Shown: one piece after another, positions 27,379-33,388 of the stretch
Layout: each line of letters opens with the position of its first letter
How positions within the stretch are numbered: the stretch's first letter is position 1
Program-made: the position numbers and the translations under genes
Notes under the pieces: generated by a model
What the model was told of the DNA's origin: nothing
Databases searched by the model: none
What the model saw: the letters and a program-made list of their open reading frames with translations, nothing else
Origin: Rhodococcus sp. HNM0569
Lineage (GTDB): Bacteria > Actinomycetota > Actinomycetes > Mycobacteriales > Mycobacteriaceae
Direction of reading: 5' to 3'
DNA length: 33,388 nt
Assembly: GCF_012726205.1 (NCBI RefSeq)
Contig: NZ_JAASAE010000022.1
Span: 1-33,388, forward strand

Positions 27379-27492
27379 CGAGGATGCCTCCAACCTGCAC
27401 CTGGAACGACACCGTGCATGCCGTACCGCGATTCTATGGGAACTCGGGGTACTCGTTCGAGTACGTCGCGAGCATCGGTCCCGAACAGAACA

Positions 27493-28230
27493 TCAGCGGT
27501 CGAGCGCGTCCCGCACTGCCTTCTTGACGAGTGACGTGTGGAGCGTGAGCGACAGTGCCGCCAGCTCGCGGACCATCTCCTCGGCGCGGTCGCGCGCACC
27601 CGCGTCGCGACCCTTCGCGACCGGACCCGCGATCTGCGACACGAGCGACGCCTCGCGATCGGCGGCGAGTTTGAACGCCCGCAGATGCCGCACCTCGAGA
27701 CCGAACTCGGACATAGCCTTCGCCGTGCGCGCCAGCGTGACCGACTCCTCGTCGAAGAAGCCTGCCGCCCCCGGCACGACGAGGCCCGCCCGTACGAGTT
27801 CGGCGAGGAACTTCTCGTCGACGCCCGCGCGCGCGATCAGGTCTTCGCGAGAGACGCGGATCTCGCGATCGACACGGAAATCCTCGGGCGACACGTCACC
27901 CGGCGCGACCGACAGGATACGGGGACGCCGGGGCGCGTCGTTGCGCGCGCCGACCGTCGCCGCACCACGGTCGATCGCCTCGAGTTGTTCCTTGATGACT
28001 TTGAGCGGCAGGTACTGGTCGCGTTGCGCCGTGAGGACGTAGCGCAGACGCTCGATGTCGGCGACCGAGAAACGCCTATAGCCCGACGGGGTGCGCTCGG
28101 GACTGATCAGGCCTTCCGCTTCGAGGAAGCGGATCTTGGAGATCGTGACGTCCGGGAACTCGCTGCGCAGTCGATCGAGCACCGAGCCGATCGACATCCC
28201 GGCCGGGGCGGCCTGCCGCACCGCGGTCAT
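27493..28230 (-). CDS. ftsR: MerR family regulator FtsR (Rv1828 type)
   Basis: This 245-residue regulator has an N-terminal winged helix (residues 11-80: MSIGSVLDRLRSEFPDVTISK, then EAEGLISPERTPSGYRRF), a helical region with QRDQYLPLKVIKEQLE, and a C-terminal domain without metal-binding cysteines. It corresponds to FtsR of Corynebacterium glutamicum, an activator of ftsZ, and to Rv1828. The ATG overlaps the garA stop (ATGA), so GarA and FtsR are made from one message. Autoregulation or ftsZ control here is inferred from the relatives. Confidence 0.9.
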   Translation of the reverse strand: MTAVRQAAPAGMSIGSVLDRLRSEFPDVTISKIRFLEAEGLISPERTPSGYRRFSVADIERLRYVLTAQRDQYLPLKVIKEQLEAIDRGAATVGARNDAPRRPRILSVAPGDVSPEDFRVDREIRVSREDLIARAGVDEKFLAELVRAGLVVPGAAGFFDEESVTLARTAKAMSEFGLEVRHLRAFKLAADREASLVSQIAGPVAKGRDAGARDRAEEMVRELAALSLTLHTSLVKKAVRDALDR

Positions 28231-28721
28231 TGGCTACCCGCACCGGCCGACGTCTCGCCCACCTGTGATCCTCCGCTCGACCGCGGGCCGGTGAGAAAGA
28301 CGAGTCGGAACTTGCCGATCTGCACCTCGTCGCCGTTGGCCAGCACCGCCGAGTCGACGGGCTCGCGATTGACGTACGTGCCGTTGAGGCTGCCCACGTC
28401 GACGACCTGGAACTCGTCGTCGTCCTGGCGGAACTCGGCGTGCCGGCGGCTGACCGTGACGTCGTCGAGGAAGATGTCGCTGTCGGGATGGCGCCCCGCG
28501 GACGTGGTCGGCTGGTCGAGCAGGAACCGCGACCCGGCGTTGGGACCACGTTTGACGACGAGCAGGGCCGAACCCACCGGCAGCCCCTCGACCCCCGAGA
28601 CCGGCGCGTCGGTCTGCGTGCCCGAGGAGTTGTCGAGTTCACGGAGGAAATCTGCGCGGAACACCGAAGTGGTTTCCGCCGGCGTCTCCCCGAATGCCGC
28701 GTCGTTCCCGTTATCGCTCAC
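28227..28721 (-). CDS. garA: FHA-domain signalling protein GarA (OdhI homologue)
   Basis: GarA binds and inhibits 2-oxoglutarate dehydrogenase and affects glutamate enzymes until Ser/Thr kinases (PknG, PknB) phosphorylate it. The 164-residue protein has the key N-terminal motif ETTSVF at residues 16-21 (Thr17, Thr18), and an FHA domain from about residue 50 with AGRHPDSDIFLDD, VSRRHAEF and DVGSLNGTYVN. The length matches GarA. The GTG at 28721 has GAGGAGG 6 nt upstream; upstream in-frame starts lie in the intergenic region and are rejected. It overlaps ftsR. An inverted repeat at 28922-28946 is a possible control site. No kinase gene is in the window. Confidence 0.95.
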   Translation of the reverse strand: MSDNGNDAAFGETPAETTSVFRADFLRELDNSSGTQTDAPVSGVEGLPVGSALLVVKRGPNAGSRFLLDQPTTSAGRHPDSDIFLDDVTVSRRHAEFRQDDDEFQVVDVGSLNGTYVNREPVDSAVLANGDEVQIGKFRLVFLTGPRSSGGSQVGETSAGAGSQ

Positions 28722-28921
28722 GTTCGTCCTCCTCGTTCGGCCACCGCACATCGTGTCGTGCGATGACGCAGTACCGTCGCCGTCCGTTCGACGGGCTCGA
28801 CCCACGGCCTCGCAGTCTCACTGCCGAGCCGTCGATTCTGCTCCTGATCGGCGGCAACGACCACCTGCAACTTCCAACATGCGCGCGATCCACATCCGCG
28901 CCTCTACCGACATGCCCTGTC

Positions 28922-28946
28922 GCGCACACGTCTGGGGCGTGTGCGC
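28922..28946. repeat. 9-bp perfect inverted repeat between gcvH and garA
   Basis: GCGCACACG-tctgggg-CGTGTGCGC, with outer TGT and ACA also matching apart from one extra base, and a 10-bp palindrome TGTGCGCACA at 28940-28949. It is about 200 nt upstream of garA and 105 nt after the gcvH stop. There is no T-run, so operator or terminator are both possible. The 329-bp gap 28722-29050 holds nothing else I recognise. Confidence 0.7.
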
Positions 28947-29050
28947 ACAAACGTTCACCCTGACCGTACCCCGCGCGCGACGAAGTGTGCAGCGGGACAG
29001 TCCGTCCGACGCCGAACTGCCTGTACGCAGACGGCGGGACGCCGGACCGG

Positions 29051-29455
29051 CTAGCTGTTCGTGATCTCTTCGTAACCCGCGGCGTCGAGCGTCTGCGCGA
29101 GCGCGGCGTCGAGCGCGGCCTCGTCGTCGACCTCGAGGTCGACGAGCCAACCGTCCGTGTAGGGCGCGGAGTTGACCAGTTCGGGTGCCCCGTCGAGCGC
29201 CTCGTTCGCGCCGACGACCTTCGCCGTCAACGGCGAGAAGATGTCCGACACGCTCTTGGTCGACTCGACCTCGCCGAGCGAGTCGCCCGCGGTGACCGTC
29301 TCGTCCACGGCAGGCAGTTGCACGAAGACGACGTCGCCGAGCTGCGACTGCGCGAAGTCGGTGATTCCGACCCGCACGGTGGTGGGCCCGGTCCTGTTCA
29401 CCCATTCGTGCTCCGCCGTGTACCTCAGGTCGGCGGGAATCGCGAGCTCACTCAC
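29051..29455 (-). CDS. gcvH: Glycine cleavage system H protein
   Basis: GcvH is the lipoylated carrier that shuttles the aminomethyl group of glycine between GcvP, GcvT and the lipoamide dehydrogenase. The 134-residue protein has the family start IPADLRYTAEHEWV and the lipoylation site GEVESTKSVSD with Lys67, followed by the usual SPLTAKVVGANEAL. The GTG at 29455 fits the family length and has AAGGA 8 nt upstream; the in-frame extension to 29560 is rejected. It follows a DUF881 gene by 43 bp. gcvP lies about 3.5 kb downstream on the same strand but with its own riboswitch; no riboswitch is seen before gcvH. Confidence 0.96.
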   Translation of the reverse strand: MSELAIPADLRYTAEHEWVNRTGPTTVRVGITDFAQSQLGDVVFVQLPAVDETVTAGDSLGEVESTKSVSDIFSPLTAKVVGANEALDGAPELVNSAPYTDGWLVDLEVDDEAALDAALAQTLDAAGYEEITNS

Positions 29456-29498
29456 TGGTGGCGTCCTTTCACATATCCGGCCGGCAGGCCGGTTCCGA

Positions 29499-30245
29499 TC
29501 AACGAGGCTGAGCGTATTGGCGAGGTTTCGTCTCTCGCAAGGCGCCCACCGTGAGCGCATCGGATTGTTCGAGGGTCATGCGCCCGCCGACCCGTGCAAC
29601 GTGATCGACGACACCGCCGGGGATGTTCATCGCAGCCGCGAGAGTGGGCGGATCGCCGATCGCGGTGACGGTGAGCGGCGCGGCAATCGCCTGCCCGTCG
29701 AGTGTCAGCGCCCCCGCACTGCCGGACACCCACGAGTCGACGCCGATTCGGACGGGACGCCCGTCCGCTCCGGCGATCTGGATCGCCTCTGCACCGGCCG
29801 CGCGCAGTTCCTGCACGACGTCGAGCACGACGTCCGAGCCGACGCCACGCGCCGGGTCGGTGATCGTCGCGGTGAGACCGGGCCCCGACGCGGGAGCCGT
29901 ACCGATCTGGATCGACAACTGCGCCAAGCGGTCACGCGCCTGCTCGAGCGCGGCCGCCGAGGTCTCGCCGTCGCCCAGTTCGTCGAGTGTCGTCTCGAGT
30001 TCCGTGATCTCCTGCCGCAGTGCAGCTTCGCGCTGGTTCAGTCCGTCGAGGACGACCAGCAGATCGGCGGGTGTCGCCGAGTCGAGGGCGTCGTCGGAAC
30101 CCGCGGTGCGGACCTGCGTCGCGATCGCCACGCCGAGCGCGACGAGCAACACGACCACGAGGATCGCGAACGGCCGCCGCGAACGCGGCCGTGGGTCGTG
30201 TGGACGGCGGAGTTCGTGGCGGTGTGAGTGCTCGCGCTCGTTCAC
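29499..30245 (-). CDS. DUF881 family membrane protein (Rv1825 type)
   Basis: This 248-residue protein has a basic His/Arg-rich N-terminus, one membrane segment (about residues 27-47, FAILVVVLLVALGVAI), then a coiled-coil-like helix (LNQREAALRQEITELETTL) and a DUF881 domain with PGLTATITDP and GAEAIQIAG. It should have a single anchor with the domain outside. The GTG at 30245 lies 1 nt after the small basic protein stop, so the two are translationally coupled. It is the second DUF881 gene in the cluster. Function is unknown; it may take part in envelope or division work by context. Confidence 0.87.
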   Translation of the reverse strand: MNEREHSHRHELRRPHDPRPRSRRPFAILVVVLLVALGVAIATQVRTAGSDDALDSATPADLLVVLDGLNQREAALRQEITELETTLDELGDGETSAAALEQARDRLAQLSIQIGTAPASGPGLTATITDPARGVGSDVVLDVVQELRAAGAEAIQIAGADGRPVRIGVDSWVSGSAGALTLDGQAIAAPLTVTAIGDPPTLAAAMNIPGGVVDHVARVGGRMTLEQSDALTVGALRETKPRQYAQPR

Positions 30246-30246
30246 G

Positions 30247-30597
30247 TCACGCTCCGAACAGGCGGCGCCGCAAGGCGGCCGCGTTGCCGAAGATCCGGAT
30301 TCCGAGCACGACGACGATCGCGGTCGACAGCTGGGTACCGACACCGAGCTGGTCGCCGAGCCACACGATCAGTGCGGCGACGAGCACGTTGAACACGAAC
30401 GACACGACGAACACCTTGGCGTCGAAGATGTCGTCGAGATATGCGCGCACGCCGCCGAAGACGGCGTCGAGCGCCGCGACCACCGCGATCGGAAGATACG
30501 GTTGCACCGCGTCGGGCACCTGCGGACTGAACACCACTCCGAGCACGATTCCGCCGAGCAGGGCCAGCAGACCCCACACCGCCGCGCCGACCTTCAT
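30247..30597 (-). CDS. sbp: Small basic family protein (DUF1290, Sbp)
   Basis: This 116-residue protein has three or four hydrophobic segments (WGLLALLGGIVLGVVF, YLPIAVVAALDAVFGG, FVVSFVFNVLVAALIVWLG) and a basic C-terminus (RRRLFGA), the pattern of the small basic protein family. Homologues lie beside ftsA/ftsZ or DUF881 genes in Gram-positives. The ATG at 30597 has GGGAGG a few nt upstream; a GTG further upstream overlapping the previous stop is a possible alternative giving about 17 more residues. It is sandwiched between two DUF881 genes. A role in division or envelope assembly is inferred from neighbours only. Confidence 0.9.
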   Translation of the reverse strand: MKVGAAVWGLLALLGGIVLGVVFSPQVPDAVQPYLPIAVVAALDAVFGGVRAYLDDIFDAKVFVVSFVFNVLVAALIVWLGDQLGVGTQLSTAIVVVLGIRIFGNAAALRRRLFGA

Positions 30598-30644
30598 CTC
30601 GCCTCCCTGTTCTTCCTTGCCGAACGGTCTGTCACCGGATGTGC

Positions 30645-31514
30645 TCACCGTCCCGGATCCGACGGTGCGTGCGCGAATCGCGCGTCGCGACCGGTGGCCG
30701 CGGGCAGCTTCAGGTCGTCTTCCTCGGACACCGTGAACCCGACGCCGTAGAGCTGCGCGAGGCTCGACGACCTGAGGTATGCGTCGCTCACCACGAACGC
30801 CGTCTGCATGCGCCCGGACGGCCCGATCGCCTCGATCCGGTAGGGCGAGAACACCGGCGCGGTGTCGACGAGCATCGCACCGCCTGCCTGCCGGATCGTG
30901 ACGCCGGGCCCGATCCGGACGCCGTCGACCGCGACGGCTTCGGCGCCGCTCTGCCACAGCGAGTTGACGACGACCTGCAGGTCGCGGTCGAGAACGACGG
31001 AGCGGCCTGCGACCGTGCGGGCCGACGAGTCGGACAGGTCGGGTTTGCCGGTGGGGTCGGACAGGGTGACCGCGATGCCCGGCCCCTCGACGGGCTCGAC
31101 TCCGGCGGCCGCTTCCGCGTCGGTCAGAGCGCCGAGAACTCCTGCCCCATGCGCGTCGCCCGCGAGTTGCTGCTCCCGCGCCGCGTCGACGTCGTCGGAG
31201 AGCTCCGCGCGGCGGGCGTCGAGTCGCTCGATCTCGTCCTGCTGGTCACCGACCTTCGCCCGCAGTTCGGCTTGTTCTCGTTGGGTTCCCGGCAGACGGT
31301 CGGCCGCGATGCCCGCGGCACCCGCGAGCACGAACCCGATCAGCAACGCGCCGAGCGCGAGCCACCCAGCGGCGAACCGGCGCCGATGCCCGCGCGCGCG
31401 ATCGTCCGCAGCGGCCTGGTAGCCGGGGTCGAGGTGCTCGTTCATGAGCGAACGGAGCAGCGACGGCACCGGATTGCGCTGCACGGGGCGGTCGCGTCGT
31501 GGGCCGGTCGTCAC
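30645..31514 (-). CDS. DUF881 family membrane protein (Rv1823 type)
   Basis: This 289-residue protein has a basic cytosolic N-terminus, one membrane segment (about residues 49-70, AAGWLALGALLIGFVLAGAA), a long coiled-coil-like stretch (AELRAKVGDQQDEIERLDAR) and a DUF881 domain containing GPGIAVTLSDP and GAEAVAVDGVRI. The GTG at 31514 overlaps the pgsA stop (GTGA). It pairs with the second DUF881 gene and the small basic protein gene, and these three plus pgsA form one operon. It is longer than the other DUF881 protein and the two look paralogous. Function is unknown. Confidence 0.86.
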   Translation of the reverse strand: MTTGPRRDRPVQRNPVPSLLRSLMNEHLDPGYQAAADDRARGHRRRFAAGWLALGALLIGFVLAGAAGIAADRLPGTQREQAELRAKVGDQQDEIERLDARRAELSDDVDAAREQQLAGDAHGAGVLGALTDAEAAAGVEPVEGPGIAVTLSDPTGKPDLSDSSARTVAGRSVVLDRDLQVVVNSLWQSGAEAVAVDGVRIGPGVTIRQAGGAMLVDTAPVFSPYRIEAIGPSGRMQTAFVVSDAYLRSSSLAQLYGVGFTVSEEDDLKLPAATGRDARFAHAPSDPGR

Positions 31515-32113
31515 GTCGCCGCCACCGGTGCCGACCGCGCGAGTGCCAGCGCCTTCGCGAGGTAGATCACGCCCGTCCACACGTACAGCACCGTGCCCCA
31601 CACGAGGAAGGCGAACCCGAAGGCGTGCACCGTAGCCGCTCCGGCCCAGTCGAGCTGTGCGGCCAGAACGAGCGGCAGGGCGCACATCAAGGCGAATGTC
31701 GCCGCCTTGCCGAGGTAGATCACGGTCGGCGGAGGCAGTCCGCGACGCCGGTAGATCGGCAGAGTGCAGGCGAGGACGACGTCGCGGCCGATCAGGATCG
31801 CCGCGACCCACCACGGCAGGAAGTCGCGAGCGACGAAGGCCACAAGGGTGACGACGACGTAGAGCCGGTCGACGAAGGGGTCGAGCAGCGAACCGAGACG
31901 TGACATCTGGTTCAACAGCCGCGCGAGTTTGCCGTCGAGCCAGTCGGTCGCGCCGCTGAGCATCAGCACCGCGAGCGCCCACCCGTCGGCATGTGCGACG
32001 AGAAGGAGCCACGCGAACAGCGGCACGCCCAGCAACCGCACGATGCTCAGCGCGTTCGGCACGGTGACGATGCGGTCGGACACCGTGGGACTCGGTGACG
32101 GTGCCGGGTTCAC
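31511..32113 (-). CDS. pgsA2: CDP-alcohol phosphatidyltransferase (PgsA2-like)
   Basis: This 200-residue membrane enzyme of the CDP-alcohol phosphatidyltransferase family has the complete signature D57-x2-D60-G-x2-A-R-x8-G-x3-D78-x3-D82, with DWLDGKLARLLNQMSRLGSLLDPFVDR covering residues 57-83. It should make a phosphatidyl-alcohol, such as phosphatidylglycerol phosphate or cardiolipin, from CDP-diacylglycerol; the acceptor alcohol cannot be read. The GTG at 32113 has GAGGGAG 7 nt upstream; a longer in-frame extension is rejected because it overlaps the NUDIX gene. Rv1822 (PgsA2) is the positional counterpart. It heads the pgsA-DUF881-sbp-DUF881 group. Confidence 0.9.
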   Translation of the reverse strand: MNPAPSPSPTVSDRIVTVPNALSIVRLLGVPLFAWLLLVAHADGWALAVLMLSGATDWLDGKLARLLNQMSRLGSLLDPFVDRLYVVVTLVAFVARDFLPWWVAAILIGRDVVLACTLPIYRRRGLPPPTVIYLGKAATFALMCALPLVLAAQLDWAGAATVHAFGFAFLVWGTVLYVWTGVIYLAKALALARSAPVAAT

Positions 32114-32252
32114 ATTCCACTCCCTCTCGTACGCGGCGCGCCTGGCCTGTGTGCGCGTGCGTGCTCGTGTCGATCCGTCGCGCGGCGGCTCCGGACCGTG
32201 GCTACTGTCGCACATCCCGCATACGCGCACGGAACACGCTCGGCGCCCCGGT

Positions 32253-32900
32253 TCAGCGCCACGCGAACACGGGCTGTTCGTACCCGTCGACTCGCGTGGG
32301 CCGCCTGCGCAGCACCACTTCGCGGAACTGGTGCACGACGGCGCCGGTCGGCGCGTGCACCAACGAGTCACGCAGCGGCCACTGCACGACGGGCCGGTCC
32401 GACTCCGGGATCTCGACGAACCGGGGGTCGACGTCGATCTCGTCCCGCGTGACAGCCAGCACCTCGGCCACTTCGGCGGGGTTCGGCACGATCGAGTCGA
32501 ACATCGCGCCGGACCACAACACGTACGGGCTGATGACGTACCCCGATCGGGTGACGTAGTCGTCGAGCCGACCCAGCACGCCCTCCGGCTCCACCACCAC
32601 GCCGAGTTCCTCGCGCAGTTCCCGCCGGGCGGCGTCGGCGCCGCTCTCGCCGGGGTCGACGCGTCCGCCGGGCAGCGCGAACTGTCCCGGATGGGCGCGC
32701 ATCCGGCTCGGCCGCACCGTCAACGGCATCACGGGCGTTCCGTCGGCGCCCTGGAGCACCACGACGGCGACGGCAGCACGCCGTGCACCCGGCGGGGTCG
32801 CCGCGGTCCGCACGTCGAAGGCGTCGAGCGCGGCGCGGACGGACTCGCGGGACAGGGGGCTCCGAGGCATGGGTTCCGGAGGAACGTCGGCGTCCGTCAT
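32253..32900 (-). CDS. NUDIX hydrolase, CoA pyrophosphatase type
   Basis: This 215-residue NUDIX protein has the full box G79-x5-E85-x7-R93-E94-L-x-E97-E98-L-G100. It also has the upstream block TVRPSRMRAHPGQFALPGG, similar to the CoA/acyl-CoA diphosphatase motif (H-P-G-Q, F/A-L-P-G-G). CoA or acyl-CoA cleavage to 4'-phosphopantetheine is therefore the best guess. The ATG overlaps the pepN stop (ATGA) and has GAGGAGG 8 nt upstream. A 139-bp gap to pgsA follows, with no terminator or clear promoter visible. Confidence 0.9.
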   Translation of the reverse strand: MTDADVPPEPMPRSPLSRESVRAALDAFDVRTAATPPGARRAAVAVVVLQGADGTPVMPLTVRPSRMRAHPGQFALPGGRVDPGESGADAARRELREELGVVVEPEGVLGRLDDYVTRSGYVISPYVLWSGAMFDSIVPNPAEVAEVLAVTRDEIDVDPRFVEIPESDRPVVQWPLRDSLVHAPTGAVVHQFREVVLRRRPTRVDGYEQPVFAWR

Positions 32901-33388
32901 CGCTGCGCCTCCTCGGCGTCGAACCGGCGCGCGTCGAGATCACGCCGCAGGAAGTCGCGTTGCTCGACCACGAGGCGGCGCAGTGCCGCGGGCGCGTCGT
33001 CGGCCGCTGCGAGCCACGAGTCGACGGCGCGCGTGTCCTCGGTGCGGGGGAACAGGCCGACGACGATGCGCCGCGCGATCTCGATGCTGCGCTCGCTCCA
33101 CGTCGTGAGCAGCGCGGCGAAGTAGCGGTCGGCGAACTCCTCGCCGCGCGGCGCGCGCGCTCCGGTGGTGAATCCCCCGATGAGCGCGCCGATCCGGTCG
33201 TTCGACAGCTGCGGGTCGTCGAAGATACTCGTCCACGCCGCGATCTTGACCGCGTCCAGGGGCCGCGCCGCGGAGGCGCGCTCGTGGGCGATCGCCCCCG
33301 CGCCGGTGTCGTCGCGGGCGCGTTCCGCGTCGAGCTCGCCGAGGTCCACGTGGCCGGTCGCCGCGAGCGCGGTGAGCAGCGCCCAGCG
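32897..33388 (-). CDS. pepN: Aminopeptidase N, C-terminal fragment
   Basis: The frame runs in from the right edge and ends at 32897. The visible 163 residues (starting RWALLTALAATGHVD and including AERARDDTGAGAIAHERASAARP) match the helical C-terminal ERAP1-like domain of actinobacterial M1 aminopeptidases of about 850 residues. The HExxH metal-binding part is outside the window. It removes N-terminal amino acids from peptides in the cytosol. The NUDIX gene follows with a 4-nt overlap. Confidence 0.85.
   Translation of the reverse strand, partial: RWALLTALAATGHVDLGELDAERARDDTGAGAIAHERASAARPLDAVKIAAWTSIFDDPQLSNDRIGALIGGFTTGARAPRGEEFADRYFAALLTTWSERSIEIARRIVVGLFPRTEDTRAVDSWLAAADDAPAALRRLVVEQRDFLRRDLDARRFDAEEAQR

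Noticed and set aside
30598-30648. Longer small basic protein starting at a GTG overlapping the DUF881 stop
   Set aside because: The extra residues are hydrophilic and unlike the family start, and the ATG at 30597 has a much better Shine-Dalgarno.

Overview
The window is high-GC DNA that reads as the chromosome of a mycolic-acid actinobacterium (order Mycobacteriales), most like Rhodococcus or a close relative. Support comes from a mycothiol ligase (MshC), GarA, FtsR-like and ResR-like MerR regulators, an LppL-like lipoprotein, a DUF222/HNH (13E12-type) fragment and frequent GTG starts. The genus is an inference from gene content, not from a search. Nearly all of the sequence is coding.

Left block (1-4931). 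After the tail of an HNH endonuclease comes a leftward cluster: uppP, a histidine phosphatase, a DUF3090 zinc-ribbon protein, an SCO1664-family kinase-like protein and mshC. A divergent promoter region with an 18-bp tandem repeat separates uppP from a rightward aldo/keto-reductase-like gene whose active site looks incomplete.

Iron and heme block (5922-9587). A DtxR/IdeR-type box precedes a tightly coupled operon of heme oxygenase plus a heme ABC importer (hmuO-hmuT-hmuU-hmuV). It should bring heme in and release its iron when iron is scarce. It is followed by lppL, a DUF5703 gene and pyrD (9718-12069), which end at a strong hairpin facing a leftward PEBP-protein/M20-peptidase pair.

Middle block (14198-22705). 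tRNA-Leu(GAG) and its terminator are followed by an unusual zinc-ribbon SDR protein that lacks the canonical catalytic tyrosine, a saccharopine-dehydrogenase-like reductase with a leaderless-looking promoter, malate synthase G (glcB), a membrane-anchored binding-protein/VWA fusion and a membrane metallophosphoesterase.

Right block (22716-33388), all leftward. In order of transcription: the end of pepN, a CoA-type NUDIX hydrolase, a PgsA-like phosphatidyltransferase, a DUF881-small basic protein-DUF881 membrane trio, gcvH, garA, ftsR, a bifunctional-nuclease gene, resR and gcvP. gcvP lies behind a tandem glycine riboswitch. The block links glycine cleavage (gcvH, gcvP) with GarA phospho-signalling and two MerR regulators tied to growth and division in relatives.

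No mobile element (apart from the HNH fragment), CRISPR array or phage segment was seen. Most genes are core actinobacterial genes. The least explained items are the SCO1664/DUF3090/phosphatase/UppP group, the Tyr-less zinc-ribbon SDR, the aldo/keto-reductase homologue lacking catalytic Lys and His, the binding-protein/VWA fusion, and several operator-like inverted repeats.
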